From NCBI RefSeq assembly GCF_016864375.1, contig NZ_CP069354.1, positions 5,353,501 to 5,417,500 on the forward strand: a DNA stretch of 64,000 bases, in the 5' to 3' direction. Origin of the DNA: Microvirga sp. VF16 (GTDB lineage Bacteria > Pseudomonadota > Alphaproteobacteria > Rhizobiales > Beijerinckiaceae). The notes below the pieces were generated by a model. The model did no database searches. It saw nothing but the letters and a program-made list of their open reading frames with translations, and was not told where the DNA came from. Of this stretch, positions 1 through 8,699 are shown piece by piece (position 1 is the first letter of the stretch; each line of letters starts with the position of its first letter). A program made the position numbers and the translations under genes.

Positions 1-444
1 CGGCCAGATCTGCGACATGGAATCACCCGGGGTCGTTGCAACGATCTTGCCACGCAGATCCTCGGCCTTGCGGATATTCTTCTCGGAGAAGCCCATCACC
101 GACATGGGGTTCTTCTGCAGCAGCACGCCGGGAGACATGACAGGAGCGCCCTTCACGGCCGCGCGGATCATGGTAGGAACGTCTGCATAGGCGAAGTCCA
201 CCGTCTTGGCCGCCACCGCCTGGACCGTTACGGCCGAGCCGCGCCCTTCCTGGATTTCGAGATCGATGCCCTCAGCCGCGTAGAGGCCCTTTTCCTTGCC
301 GTAGAAGAACGGCGCATGCTCGCCGTAGACATACCAATTCAGCATCAGCACGACCTTGTCCGCGGCCTGAGCCGGCAGCGACACGAAGGGCATGAGAGCG
401 GTGGCTGCAAAGAGGGTAGCTTTCAGGAATGTACGTTTCTTCAT
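1..444 (-). CDS. ABC transporter substrate-binding protein (SsuA/NMT1-like), 3' end cut by window edge
   Basis: Periplasmic receptor of a nitrate/sulfonate/taurine-type ABC importer. The 148 visible N-terminal residues begin with MKKRTFLKATLFAATALM and an AQA cleavage site, a Sec signal peptide. They continue into the family pattern: NWYVYGEHAPFFYGKEKGLY, then an EGRGSA segment and PTMIRAAVKGAPV. The ATG at 444 follows a strong Shine-Dalgarno (GGAGGAAGT). It lies 38 nt downstream of the permease on the same strand, so the two form an operon; the ATPase partner is not seen and may lie beyond the left edge. The ligand cannot be told from sequence; members of this fold also bind pyrimidine precursors and aromatic acids. 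Confidence 0.85.
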   Translation of the reverse strand, partial: MKKRTFLKATLFAATALMPFVSLPAQAADKVVLMLNWYVYGEHAPFFYGKEKGLYAAEGIDLEIQEGRGSAVTVQAVAAKTVDFAYADVPTMIRAAVKGAPVMSPGVLLQKNPMSVMGFSEKNIRKAEDLRGKIVATTPGDSMSQIWP

Positions 445-482
445 GGACTTCCTCCGGTTGATGCTCCGCCCTTATGGTTTGT

Positions 483-1289
483 TTAGGCGGTTGCTGCGAA
501 ATCGTGCCGCTGGCTGGCGTGCCACGGCACGGTGAAACGCTCGAGAAGATCGATGAGCCAGAAAAGGATGACGCTGATCATCGCCAGGATCACGAGGGCC
601 GCGAACATGGTCGGCAGCTCGAAATTCCCGATGGAGCGCTGCAGCACGAAGCCGATGCCGGAATTGGCGCCGACGAATTCGCCGACGACCGCACCGACCA
701 CGGCGAGCGTCACGGACACTTTCAGGCCCGCGAAGATCGCCGGCAATGCGTGCGGCAGGCTGACCATGTAGAAGGATTGCAGGCGCGACGCCTTCATGGA
801 GCGCACGAGATCTCGCAGCTCGGGATCAAGCGACTTGAAGCCCTGGACTCCGGCGACCACCACGGGGAAGAAGCCGAGCAGGAAGGCCGAGATCACCTTT
901 GGAGCCATGCCGAAGCCGAACCAGACTACGAAGAGAGGTGCGACCGCGACTTTGGGGATCGACTGCGAGAAGACGAGCAGCGGATAAACGTAGGACTCGA
1001 CCGTCCGAGATCCGGCAATCAGCATCGCAATCGGGATGCCGAAGAGGGCGGAAAGGATAAACCCGCCGAGCGTGGCCGTCGTGGTGGGAATGGCCTCCCT
1101 GAGCAGCATGCCGCCCTCGTTCCAGAAGGCCACCGCCACGTCCTTCGGCGGAGGGACCAGATAGGCCGGGATCGCGAAGATCCGCACGGTGAGATCCCAG
1201 AGCACGACCGTCAGAACGAGGAGCCCGAACGGCTTGATCCAGGCGGAATTCAGCAGATTTTGACTGGCGCGCGCGAGCTTCGACGTCAT
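483..1289 (-). CDS. ABC transporter permease (SsuC/TauC-like)
   Basis: Inner-membrane permease of the importer whose receptor follows. At 268 aa it has the usual length and about six hydrophobic segments (for example residues 20-40, 70-95, 105-150, 190-215, 230-250). A cytoplasmic loop near 150-205 carries the EAA-type motif region (SLPHALPAIFAGLKVSVTLA) that docks on the ATPase. It follows the TetR gene by 120 nt, and a consensus-like promoter with a candidate operator lies in that gap. Assignment to the BPD_transp_1 family is firm; substrate is not. Confidence 0.88.
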   Translation of the reverse strand: MTSKLARASQNLLNSAWIKPFGLLVLTVVLWDLTVRIFAIPAYLVPPPKDVAVAFWNEGGMLLREAIPTTTATLGGFILSALFGIPIAMLIAGSRTVESYVYPLLVFSQSIPKVAVAPLFVVWFGFGMAPKVISAFLLGFFPVVVAGVQGFKSLDPELRDLVRSMKASRLQSFYMVSLPHALPAIFAGLKVSVTLAVVGAVVGEFVGANSGIGFVLQRSIGNFELPTMFAALVILAMISVILFWLIDLLERFTVPWHASQRHDFAATA

Positions 1290-1350
1290 GAAGCGTCTTC
1301 CTCAAGAGCGTTTCCAAAGGGTATGTCGGGGCGGCTTCAGCCGCTCTATG

Positions 1351-1393
1351 TAACTATCTGGTTAATTAGATGCCCGGTTGTCGGACATGTCAA
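1351..1393 (-). promoter_or_regulatory. Promoter of the ABC operon with candidate TetR operator
   Basis: On the minus strand a TTGACA box (1393-1388) is followed after exactly 17 nt by TCTAAT (1370-1365). Directly downstream lies TAACCAGATAGTTA (1364-1351), an imperfect palindrome with TAAC/GTTA ends where RNA polymerase would start. The site sits between the TetR gene and the permease, so repression of the transporter by that TetR is a natural inference. I have no experimental support. Confidence 0.5.
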
Positions 1394-1409
1394 GCGCCGT
1401 TTGAAAAAT

Positions 1410-2051
1410 TCAGGCGCGCACGCCCGCCAGGACGAAGTCGACCACGTGGTCGATCCGCTCCTTCATGGCCGGCGCGGAGAGAAGCTCACGCCCGAAGGCC
1501 ACGGACAGGGTGTAGACGTTCGACAAGTAGAAGTAGCAGAGCCCGGCAATCGATACGTAAAGTTGAACCGGGTCGATGCCGGGGCGGATTGTCTCGGTCT
1601 TCTCGCCGCGCTTGAGAATGACACCGATCGTCTCGATCACCGGAGAGTTCATGGTGTGCACGCGCGTGGATTTCTTCAGGTGCTTGGCGCGGTGCTGATT
1701 CTCGGCGTTCAGGAGCATCATGAACTCCGGATACCGGACGAAATAATTCCAGGTGAAACGCACGAGCTCTTCCAGCGCCTGCAGGGGAGAAAGCTCCTCC
1801 AGGTGCAGCTCCCGTTCCGCGGCCCGGATATGGTCGTAGGCGGCCTCGAGGGTCGCGAGGAACAGCGCCTCCTTGCTCCCGTAATAGTAATAGAGCATGC
1901 GCTTGTTGGTGCGGGCAGCGTCGGCGATCTGGTCCACACGCGCCCCACCATAGCCATGGCCGGCGAATTCAGCCGTCGCCGCCTCGAGGATCCGCCTTTT
2001 CGTCGCTTCGGCGTCTCGAACGGCTTGCTTGCTGACTGCGGGGGCGCTCAT
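1410..2051 (-). CDS. TetR/AcrR family transcriptional regulator
   Basis: DNA-binding regulator of 213 aa. The N-terminal TetR domain occupies about residues 15-62, with the helix-turn-helix at 38-57 (RVDQIADAARTNKRMLYYYY) and the family signature YYGSKEALF. The C-terminal half is all-helical (LQALEELVRFTWNYFVRYPE) and resembles the C-terminal domain of RutR-like and related TetR proteins that respond to small acids or pyrimidines. It lies just upstream of and parallel to the ABC transporter, which it probably controls. Effector unknown. Confidence 0.88.
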   Translation of the reverse strand: MSAPAVSKQAVRDAEATKRRILEAATAEFAGHGYGGARVDQIADAARTNKRMLYYYYGSKEALFLATLEAAYDHIRAAERELHLEELSPLQALEELVRFTWNYFVRYPEFMMLLNAENQHRAKHLKKSTRVHTMNSPVIETIGVILKRGEKTETIRPGIDPVQLYVSIAGLCYFYLSNVYTLSVAFGRELLSAPAMKERIDHVVDFVLAGVRA

Positions 2052-2152
2052 GAAGATCCAGATTCTTGCGGCGGGACGGCTGTCCGTCTACCGTGCGGGT
2101 TCAATGTTGTTACCTCAATCGCGGCCAAAACGAAACGGCACCAAGACAGTGC

Positions 2153-3619
2153 TCAGGCTTTGCGCGCCACCGGCAAGGCAGGTGGCAGATCTCCGTCCAG
2201 GGCAACGACCTTTCCAGGATTGAGAATGTTCTGGGGGTCGAGAGCCCTCTTCAGCGTCTTCATCAGATCGAGCGCGACCGGGTCCTTGTAGCGCGCCAAC
2301 TCGTCGCGCTTGATGAGACCAACTCCGTGCTCGGCGGAAATCGAGCCGTTCATGGCATGAACGATGTCATGGACGATCCGGTTGAAGCGCTCCCACTGGG
2401 CGAGGAAGAGCGGCTTTTCCATATCGACGGGCTGGGTCAGGTTGAAATGGATGTTGCCGTCACCGAAATGGCCGAAGGCGCAGACGCGCACACCCGGCAG
2501 CACCTCCTCGCAAACCCTGCTCGCCGTGACGATGAAATCCGCGACCTCCGAGACGGGCACCGAAACGTCGTGCTTGATCGATCCGCCCTCGAGCCCCTGC
2601 ACGTCGGAGAGGCTTTCCCTCAGGTGCCAGAGCGCCGCGTTCTGGGTTTCGCTCGCAGCGATGGTTGCGTCTTCGATGGTGCCGCTCTCGAAAGCGCTTT
2701 CCAGAGCCTTCTCCAAAAGCTCGCGCAAATTGAGTTCGGGATCGGGCGAGGAGACCTCGATCAAGGCGTAAGCGGCGTGATCGCCGCTCAGCGGGCGAAC
2801 GGCGCCAGGGGCGTGCTTAAGTACGATCTCCAGGGCGAAGCGCGGCATGAATTCGAAGGCGGTGAGCTCGTCTCCCATGGTCTGGCGTAGACTTTCGAAG
2901 AGGTTGAGCGCCGCATGGGGCGAAGCACAGCCGACGAAAGCCACGACCTGTGTCTTGGGTTGCGGAAAGAGCTTCAGCACGGCCGCGGTGATGATGCCGA
3001 GCGTTCCTTCCGAACCGATGAACAGGTTCTTCAGGTCGTAGCCGGTGTTATCCTTGCGCAGGCCCTTGAGGCCGTTCCAGATCCGCCCGTCGGCGAGCAC
3101 AACCTCAAGCCCGAGCACGAGATCGCGGGTATTGCCGTAGCGCAGCACATTCACGCCACCGGCATTGGTCGCGATGTTGCCGCCGATCCGGCACGAGCCT
3201 TCCGAGGCGAGCGACAGTGGGAAGATGCAATCCACCTCCTTCGCCGCATCCTGAACCGCCTTCAGAATGCAGCCGGCCTCGGCCGTGATGGTGGCGTTGA
3301 AGGCATTGACCTCGCGGATGCGGTCGAGCCTGGCAAGCGACAGCACGATGCCCTTGTGCGGCACCCCTCCCCCGACAAGACCCGTATTGCCACCCTGAGG
3401 CACGACGGCGACATTCGCCCTCGCGCATTCGCCAACGACGAAGGCCACCTCCTCGGCACTGCCGGGACGAACCACGGCCAGCGCAGTGCCGCGATAAAGC
3501 TTCCGCTCCTCGACGAGATAGCCCTCCATTTCGGCGGGATCGACGATGACGTGCTTGTCTCCCAGGCGCGCGGCAAGCACGCCCAGGAGTTCAGAGTGGG
3601 ATTCAGGCTGAGAGGTCAC
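2153..3619 (-). CDS. FAD-binding D-2-hydroxyacid dehydrogenase (GlcD / D-2-hydroxyglutarate dehydrogenase family)
   Basis: Flavoenzyme oxidising a D-2-hydroxyacid to a 2-ketoacid, probably feeding electrons to a quinone or electron-transfer flavoprotein. The 488 residues show the PCMH-type FAD fold: PQGGNTGLVGGG at 74-85 and SEGSCRIGGNIATNAGG in the centre. The C-terminal oxidase cap has GHFGDGNIHFN (about 383-393), AEHGVGLIK (about 429-437) and the terminal DPQNILNPGKV. Length and motifs fit D-2-hydroxyglutarate/D-lactate/glycolate dehydrogenases; the exact substrate cannot be read. It lies 54 nt downstream of the DHDPS-family gene on the same strand, which suggests it oxidises a product of that pathway, such as glycolate or a hydroxyacid. 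Confidence 0.87.
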   Translation of the reverse strand: MTSQPESHSELLGVLAARLGDKHVIVDPAEMEGYLVEERKLYRGTALAVVRPGSAEEVAFVVGECARANVAVVPQGGNTGLVGGGVPHKGIVLSLARLDRIREVNAFNATITAEAGCILKAVQDAAKEVDCIFPLSLASEGSCRIGGNIATNAGGVNVLRYGNTRDLVLGLEVVLADGRIWNGLKGLRKDNTGYDLKNLFIGSEGTLGIITAAVLKLFPQPKTQVVAFVGCASPHAALNLFESLRQTMGDELTAFEFMPRFALEIVLKHAPGAVRPLSGDHAAYALIEVSSPDPELNLRELLEKALESAFESGTIEDATIAASETQNAALWHLRESLSDVQGLEGGSIKHDVSVPVSEVADFIVTASRVCEEVLPGVRVCAFGHFGDGNIHFNLTQPVDMEKPLFLAQWERFNRIVHDIVHAMNGSISAEHGVGLIKRDELARYKDPVALDLMKTLKRALDPQNILNPGKVVALDGDLPPALPVARKA

Positions 3620-3673
3620 GGACGCCCTGCATGCTGCCGGCGCGGAGCCGGCGGATCGACAATGCCGATCACA

Positions 3674-4612
3674 TTACGCAGCAGCGGCCTGCTGTCGAGC
3701 GGTCATTTCGGCGGCCAGGAGTGCCTTGGCGGCGTCCTTGATCTCGCCGTGGATCGCCGGATCGGCCTCGGTGAGGAGCGGCAGGATCGGTCCCATATCG
3801 GCCACGCCCGAGAGCGACACCGCCGTATGGAGGACACGGATCGCATTGTGGCGCTCGCGGATGGCTTCGAGCGGCAGGAAGACCTGGAGGAGACGCTTGG
3901 CCTCTGCCTCGTCACCGCGCTTCAATGCATGCAGGTAGGACATCGACAGATGCGGCGCGATGCAGACGCAGCCTGCGGTGAAGCCGGCGAGCTTGAAGTG
4001 CGTAAGATGCGGGAAGGCCGGCGGCTCGCCGAAGCCGCTGACGATGCGCTCCGCACCGACCGCATCGATCAGCTCCTGCAGATAGGCATCCTGCGTCAGG
4101 TCAGTGCGCGGAACGGCATATTTGATGCCGAAGACAGCGCCCTGCTGCACGAGCTTCGCCATCGCCTTGGCGGGGACATACTGATCGGTCTTGATGTAGA
4201 CGATCAGCGGCACGCCGGAGCGCTCGACGAAATCCTGCAATCCGCGCACCACGCCGTCCGGCGTCTGCGGCGCGATCATCGGCAGCGCCATCGCAACCGG
4301 ATAGCGGCGCGACTTCAGGATCGCCGCCTCGTCGACGAGCTTGCCCCAGTCAGGCCCGACCGAGGGAATCAGCCACGTCTTCTCGGCAGCGGATTCCTCG
4401 AGGCTGTCGAGCCAGTCGGCGAAGCGCGACACGGGCCAGTTGTGAACATTGGCGTTGCCGCCATAAAGCAGCGTCGAAACTCCGCCGGCTTCGAGATGGC
4501 GGATCAGCTTCGCATTGGCCTCTCGGTTGACCTCGAAATCCGACGTCAGGGCAAAAGGCGGAACCGATAGAACGGAGCGGGCGAGGTCGGAGGTTTCGAT
4601 TTTTGTCAGCAT
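3674..4612 (-). CDS. Dihydrodipicolinate synthase/KDG aldolase family lyase or dehydratase
   Basis: Class I aldolase-fold enzyme forming a Schiff base. The 312 aa protein has an LLYGGNANVHNW segment at 48-59, Tyr in IVYIK (138) and the presumed Schiff-base Lys in GIKYAV (163), matching the Tyr133/Lys161 arrangement of DHDPS. Relatives cleave or dehydrate 2-keto-3-deoxy sugar acids, for example L-2-keto-3-deoxyarabonate dehydratase. The nearby aldonate dehydratase, which would make such a substrate, supports this over lysine biosynthesis. I start at the ATG at 4612 because homology begins there; an in-frame GTG at 4672 would add 20 unlike residues. Confidence 0.82.
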   Translation of the reverse strand: MLTKIETSDLARSVLSVPPFALTSDFEVNREANAKLIRHLEAGGVSTLLYGGNANVHNWPVSRFADWLDSLEESAAEKTWLIPSVGPDWGKLVDEAAILKSRRYPVAMALPMIAPQTPDGVVRGLQDFVERSGVPLIVYIKTDQYVPAKAMAKLVQQGAVFGIKYAVPRTDLTQDAYLQELIDAVGAERIVSGFGEPPAFPHLTHFKLAGFTAGCVCIAPHLSMSYLHALKRGDEAEAKRLLQVFLPLEAIRERHNAIRVLHTAVSLSGVADMGPILPLLTEADPAIHGEIKDAAKALLAAEMTARQQAAAA

Positions 4613-4693
4613 GATGGATGTGTCTCGCTGTCTGGAGGGCGGTTCCTTGAGGAGCCGAGCCTCGCCCGGCACCGTTATTAAAAAATTGGGTTG

Positions 4694-5662
4694 TCACTGA
4701 CCGAGCTGGATGCCGACAGCCTTGACAACTTCAGACCATTTCTGCCGCTCGCCCTGGATGTAATCGGCGAACTGCTTCGGGGTCATCGGCGCAGGAGTCG
4801 AGGCCATTTCGGCCGCCTTCTTCTGGACCTCGGGCTTTTCGAGAATGACCTTCACATCGGCCGCGATGGTGTCGACAATCGGCTGCGGCGTGCCGGCCGG
4901 CGCCCACAGCCCATTCCACGAAGTCGCATCGAATCCTGTCAGCGTCTCGGCCACGGCCGGAATCTCCGGCGCCTGCGGACTGCGATCGGGGCTGGTGACG
5001 GCGAGCGCCCGCATGGTGCCGGCCTGCGCCTGAGGCCAGGCGATGGTCATGTTGTCGAAGGCGAGATCGATATGCCCGCCGATCAGGCCGTTGACGATGT
5101 CCTGCGAACTGCGGAAGGGCACATGAGTCATCTTCGCTCCGGTCTTGAGCTGGAACAGCTCGGCCGCGAGATGCTGCGAGGTTCCCGCACCGGACGAGCC
5201 GTAGTTCAGCTTGCCGGGATTCTGCTTCGTGTATTCGACGAATTCCGCGAAGGTCTTCGCCGGGATCTTCGGGTTCACGACCAGGAGATTCGGAAGCTTG
5301 GCCAGACCCGTGATCGGGATGAAGTCCTTCTCGGCGTCATGAGGGAGGTTCTTGTAGAGATACGGGTTGATAGCATGCGTGCTGACCGTACCGACAAGAA
5401 GCGTATGCCCGTCGGGCGCCGCCTTCGCGACCGCCGTCGTGCCGATATTGCCGCCGGCCCCCGGGCGGTTCTCGATGACGAACGGCTTGCCGTACTTGGC
5501 CTGAAGCTGCTCGGCGACGATGCGGGCGAACAGATCGGTCGTCCCGCCGGCGCCGAAGGGCACGATGATCGTCACCTGCTTCTGCGGCCAGGCCGGGCTT
5601 TGCGCCTGCGCGGCGCCGAGCCCAAGGAGCGAGAGGCCGACCGCCGCGAGAAACTTCCTCAT
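4694..5662 (-). CDS. Bug-family (TctC) tripartite tricarboxylate transporter substrate-binding protein
   Basis: Periplasmic receptor of 322 aa. A Sec signal peptide (MRKFLAAVGLSLLGLGAAQA) precedes the mature protein. The Bug hallmarks follow: VTIIVPFGAGGTTDLFAR near residue 30, then VIENRPGAGGNIGT and YGSSGAGTSQHLAAELF. The start at 5662 has a clear GGGAGAG ribosome site. No TctA or TctB membrane partners occur in the window, so this is an orphan receptor, as is common for this family. The surrounding genes suggest a sugar-acid ligand. It is transcribed away from the GntR regulator and shares its intergenic operator. Confidence 0.88.
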   Translation of the reverse strand: MRKFLAAVGLSLLGLGAAQAQSPAWPQKQVTIIVPFGAGGTTDLFARIVAEQLQAKYGKPFVIENRPGAGGNIGTTAVAKAAPDGHTLLVGTVSTHAINPYLYKNLPHDAEKDFIPITGLAKLPNLLVVNPKIPAKTFAEFVEYTKQNPGKLNYGSSGAGTSQHLAAELFQLKTGAKMTHVPFRSSQDIVNGLIGGHIDLAFDNMTIAWPQAQAGTMRALAVTSPDRSPQAPEIPAVAETLTGFDATSWNGLWAPAGTPQPIVDTIAADVKVILEKPEVQKKAAEMASTPAPMTPKQFADYIQGERQKWSEVVKAVGIQLGQ

Positions 5663-5718
5663 ATGTTCTCTCCCTAATTCCATTTTGTTGAGTTTCGGCG
5701 CTGGAATTGCGGCATATC

Positions 5719-5736
5719 TTGTATGGCAACATACAA
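5719..5736. promoter_or_regulatory. Perfect inverted repeat TTGTATG-N4-CATACAA, probable GntR operator
   Basis: Two perfect 7-bp arms around GCAA in the divergent region. On the minus strand it covers the spacer and -10 of a TTGTCA-N17-TACAAG promoter (5746-5718) for the Bug receptor. On the plus strand it lies just before TTGACA (5740-5745), a possible -35 for the GntR gene with CATACT 18 nt on. A palindrome of this size with an A/T-flanked core is the type of site FadR-subfamily GntR proteins bind. A single matching half-site, TTGTATG, occurs at 6866-6872 before the dehydratase gene. Confidence 0.6.
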
Positions 5737-5940
5737 ATTTTGACAAGCCGGTTCGGTTGTGGCCATACTCAGCTTACGCAGAGCACCTTTCCACCAGAGG
5801 ATGCGCCTGCAACGGTATTTTCTTTTGACTTGGGAGATGCCAGCAAGTAGTGAGACATACGACAAGTTGGCCTGCCGGATCGGGCAAATCACCTGTGAGG
5901 CCGGCCACTGCTCCGGACCCTGGCGCAGGCTTGGCGGATT

Positions 5941-5960
5941 GCTTCCGAACGATCGGAAGC
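5941..5960. repeat. Perfect 8-bp inverted repeat before the GntR gene
   Basis: Arms GCTTCCGA and TCGGAAGC flank ACGA. It lies 52 nt before the GntR start codon, inside the 350-nt intergenic region 5663-6012, which otherwise holds the operator and promoters noted separately and no gene. It could be a second regulatory site or a leader hairpin; no T-run follows, so it is not a typical terminator. Confidence 0.4.
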
Positions 5961-6012
5961 AGCATCAAACACTTCAGTCTCCAGCGCCTTGCAAGAGGCA
6001 CGCAACGGTTCC

Positions 6013-6795
6013 ATGAACGAAAGCTCTTTCCTCTCCGGCCTGTCCCTCAACACCGTCGCTCGCAAGCGCAATCTCGTGAGCGATCTGGCGGAAGCGATCT
6101 CGCGCGAGATCGCCGAAGGGCGGCTGCAGGCAGGAGACCGTCTGCCCACCGAGGCGGAGCTCGCTTCGGCCGCTGGCGTCAGCCGGACCGTGGTGCGCGA
6201 GGCCGTGGCGGCGCTGAAAGCCGCCAAGCTCGTTCAGACCCGCCAGGGCGCCGGCGCCTTCGTGCTGCCACCTCCGCCGAAATCCGATTTCTTCGCTTCC
6301 CTCAGCAGCGGCGAGGTCGACGATATCCTGGCCATGCTGGAACTGCGCCTGGCGGTGGAAGTGGAAGCTGCTTCGCTTGCTGCGGTGCGCCGAACGGACG
6401 AGGAAATGGCCGCGCTCGACCGGGCTCTCGAGAACATCACCAAGGGCGAGGATTACGGTATCGCGGCGGATCTCGAATTCCACCGTATTCTCGCGGGCGC
6501 GACCAAGAACCCTTATTTCGCCCGCTTCCTGGATTTCCTTGGAGAGTTCGCCGTGCCGCGCCGCGCCGGCCCCTTGAGCCCGATGGGTGACGATCAACAT
6601 GACTATCTCGGCGTGATCGAGCGCGAACACCGGGCCATCCGAGATGCCATTGCGATGGGCGACTCGAACCTCGCCGCCGCCATGATGCGCGCACATCTCG
6701 CCAACAGCCGCAACCGCTACTCGGCCCGGATTCTGAAGGCCTCTGCCAAGCCTGCCCCCAAGGCCGTCAAAGCCCGCGCCGCCGCCAAGGCTTAA
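6013..6795 (+). CDS. GntR family (FadR/FCD subfamily) transcriptional regulator
   Basis: Sugar-acid-type repressor, 260 aa. The winged helix-turn-helix spans about residues 22-87 (LQAGDRLPTEAELASAAGVS, then VSRTVVREAVAALKA). The C-terminal FCD domain runs from about 100 to 235, with LEFHRILAGATKNPYF and EHRAIRDAI containing the usual Asp/His metal-binding positions. A lysine/alanine-rich tail follows. FCD regulators normally sense the sugar acid whose catabolic genes they flank. It is divergent from the Bug receptor and about 120 nt upstream of the dehydratase. The ATG at 6013 is chosen over an in-frame TTG at 5989. Confidence 0.88.
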   Translation: MNESSFLSGLSLNTVARKRNLVSDLAEAISREIAEGRLQAGDRLPTEAELASAAGVSRTVVREAVAALKAAKLVQTRQGAGAFVLPPPPKSDFFASLSSGEVDDILAMLELRLAVEVEAASLAAVRRTDEEMAALDRALENITKGEDYGIAADLEFHRILAGATKNPYFARFLDFLGEFAVPRRAGPLSPMGDDQHDYLGVIEREHRAIRDAIAMGDSNLAAAMMRAHLANSRNRYSARILKASAKPAPKAVKARAAAKA

Positions 6796-6915
6796 GCCAG
6801 AACAAGTTATTCAAAGGGCTGCCGCACTTGACAGTCAGCCCCAAAACGGCGACGAATTTTGTAAGTTGTATGATATATGGCCTTTGTGCCGTAAGGCGTG
6901 GGGAGTGAAACAAGA

Positions 6916-8637
6916 ATGTCCAAGCGATCGCCCGAGCAGTTGAGAAGCCACCGCTGGTTTGGCGTCACCGATCTGCGCTCCTTCGGGCATCGGTCCCGCA
7001 CGCTCCAGATGGGCTATGCGCGTGAAGACTTCATGGGCAAGCCGGTCATCGCGATCATCAACACTTGGAGCGACATCAATCCGTGCCACGCCCATTTCCG
7101 TGTGCGCGTCGAGGACGTGAAGCGCGGCGTGTGGCAGGCGGGCGGCTTCCCGATCGAATTGCCGGCGATGTCCCTGTCGGAGAACTTCGTCAAGCCGACC
7201 ACCATGCTTTATCGCAACCTCCTCGCGCTGGAAGTGGAGGAGTTGCTGCGCTCGCACCCGGTCGACGGCGCGGTGCTCATGGGCGGATGTGATAAGACGA
7301 CGCCTGCGACAGTGATGGGCGCGATCAGCATGAATCTGCCGATGATCTTCATGCCCGCGGGCCCGATGATCCGCGGTCACCATGCCGGCACGATCCTGGG
7401 TTCCGGCTCCGACATCTGGAAATACTGGGCCGAGAAGGAAGCCGGCACCATCACGAACCAGCAGTGGAACGACATGGAAGCCGGCATCGCTCGCTCGCCC
7501 GGCACCTGCATGACCATGGGCACCGCCTCCACCATGACGTCCATCGTCGAGGCGCTGGGCTTAAGCCTTCCCGGCGCTGCCTCCATTCCGGCGGTCGATG
7601 CCGCGCATCCGCGCATGGCGAGCCTCACCGGCCGGAAGATCGTCGAGATGGTATGGGACGATCTGAAACCTAGCGACATTCTCACGCGCCGCTCGTTCGA
7701 GAACGCGCTGATGGTTCACAATGCGCTTGCCGGTTCGACGAACGCTATGATCCATCTCGTGGCGATGGCAGGCCGCGCAGGCGTCGAGGTTTCACTGCAG
7801 GATTTCGACGACTTCGCCCAGAAGGTGCCGGTGATCGCCAATCTTCGTCCGTCGGGCGAATGGTTGATGGAGGATTTCCACATCGCCGGCGGCATCCGCG
7901 GTCTTCTTTCACGTCTCGCGCCGCTGCTCCATCTCGACGAACGCACCGTGACCGGAACCCTGCGCGACGCGCTCGACGGCGCGGCGGTCTACAACGATGA
8001 TGTCATCCGCCCGCTCGACAAGCCGATCGCCGCCTCCGGCGGCACGGCCATCCTGCGCGGCAACCTGGCGCCGAAGGGTTGCGTGATCAAGCCGCCTGCA
8101 GCAGAACCGCGACTGCTGCAGCATACGGGTCCGGCCATCGTCTTCGACACCTATGACGAGATGACGAAAGCGGTGAACGATCTCGATCTCGACGTCACGC
8201 CCGACCATATCATGGTGCTGCGCAATGCCGGCCCCATCGGCGGCCCGGGCATGCCCGAATGGGGCATGCTGCCGATCCCGAAGAAGCTCCTGAAGCAGGG
8301 CGTGCGGGACATGTTGCGCATCTCGGACGCGCGCATGAGCGGCACCAGCTACGGCGCCTGCATCCTGCACGTCTCGCCGGAGGCACATATCGGCGGTCCG
8401 CTCGCGGCGGTGCGCACAGGCGACCTGATTACGGTCGACGTGCCGAACCGCTCGATCCATCTTCATGTGAGCGACGAGCAGATCACGGATCGCCTGCGCA
8501 CCTGGTCACCGCCGCCGCGCGATTATCCGCGCGGCTACAACAAGCTCTTCGCCCAGCACATTCGCCAAGCGGACGAAGGCTGCGACTTCGACTTCCTGGA
8601 AGGATCCGGCGGCGTACCGGAGCCCGAAATTTACTGA
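6916..8637 (+). CDS. IlvD/Edd family aldonate dehydratase (L-arabinonate dehydratase-like)
   Basis: Iron-sulfur dehydratase converting an aldonic acid such as L-arabinonate to the 2-keto-3-deoxy acid. The 573 aa protein has the cluster cysteines in NPCHAH (C57), GGCDKTTPA (C125) and [12 protein letters not shown] (about C198). The C-terminal barrel has [14 protein letters not shown] and the [13 protein letters not shown] motif. The opening [12 protein letters not shown] matches L-arabinonate/D-xylonate dehydratases better than dihydroxyacid dehydratase IlvD. The ATG at 6916 is preceded by GGGGAG. A TTGACA at 6828-6833 may be its -35; the -10 is weak. Its product would be the substrate of the DHDPS-family enzyme at 3674-4612. 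Confidence 0.85.
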   Translation: MSKRSPEQLRSHRWFGVTDLRSFGHRSRTLQMGYAREDFMGKPVIAIINTWSDINPCHAHFRVRVEDVKRGVWQAGGFPIELPAMSLSENFVKPTTMLYRNLLALEVEELLRSHPVDGAVLMGGCDKTTPATVMGAISMNLPMIFMPAGPMIRGHHAGTILGSGSDIWKYWAEKEAGTITNQQWNDMEAGIARSPGTCMTMGTASTMTSIVEALGLSLPGAASIPAVDAAHPRMASLTGRKIVEMVWDDLKPSDILTRRSFENALMVHNALAGSTNAMIHLVAMAGRAGVEVSLQDFDDFAQKVPVIANLRPSGEWLMEDFHIAGGIRGLLSRLAPLLHLDERTVTGTLRDALDGAAVYNDDVIRPLDKPIAASGGTAILRGNLAPKGCVIKPPAAEPRLLQHTGPAIVFDTYDEMTKAVNDLDLDVTPDHIMVLRNAGPIGGPGMPEWGMLPIPKKLLKQGVRDMLRISDARMSGTSYGACILHVSPEAHIGGPLAAVRTGDLITVDVPNRSIHLHVSDEQITDRLRTWSPPPRDYPRGYNKLFAQHIRQADEGCDFDFLEGSGGVPEPEIY

Positions 8638-8649
8638 TTCTCCCCAACT

Positions 8650-8689
8650 GCTGACAGCACTGCCTTGCGGCGGAGTTGTCAGCATTTTT
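8650..8689 (+). terminator. Probable terminator after the dehydratase gene
   Basis: GCTGACA (8650-8656) pairs with TGTCAGC (8677-8683), followed by A and five T. The intervening 20 nt can extend the stem imperfectly. It ends only 11 nt before the epimerase start, so the two genes may be partly uncoupled. Confidence 0.5.
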
Positions 8690-8699
8690 GTGTCCGCTC

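Noticed and set aside
474-2291. Long open frame of 605 codons on the plus strand opposite the permease and TetR genes
   Set aside because: Composition is Arg/Asp/Gly/His-rich with no fold or motif, as expected of the antisense of GC-rich genes; the minus strand holds clear family members.
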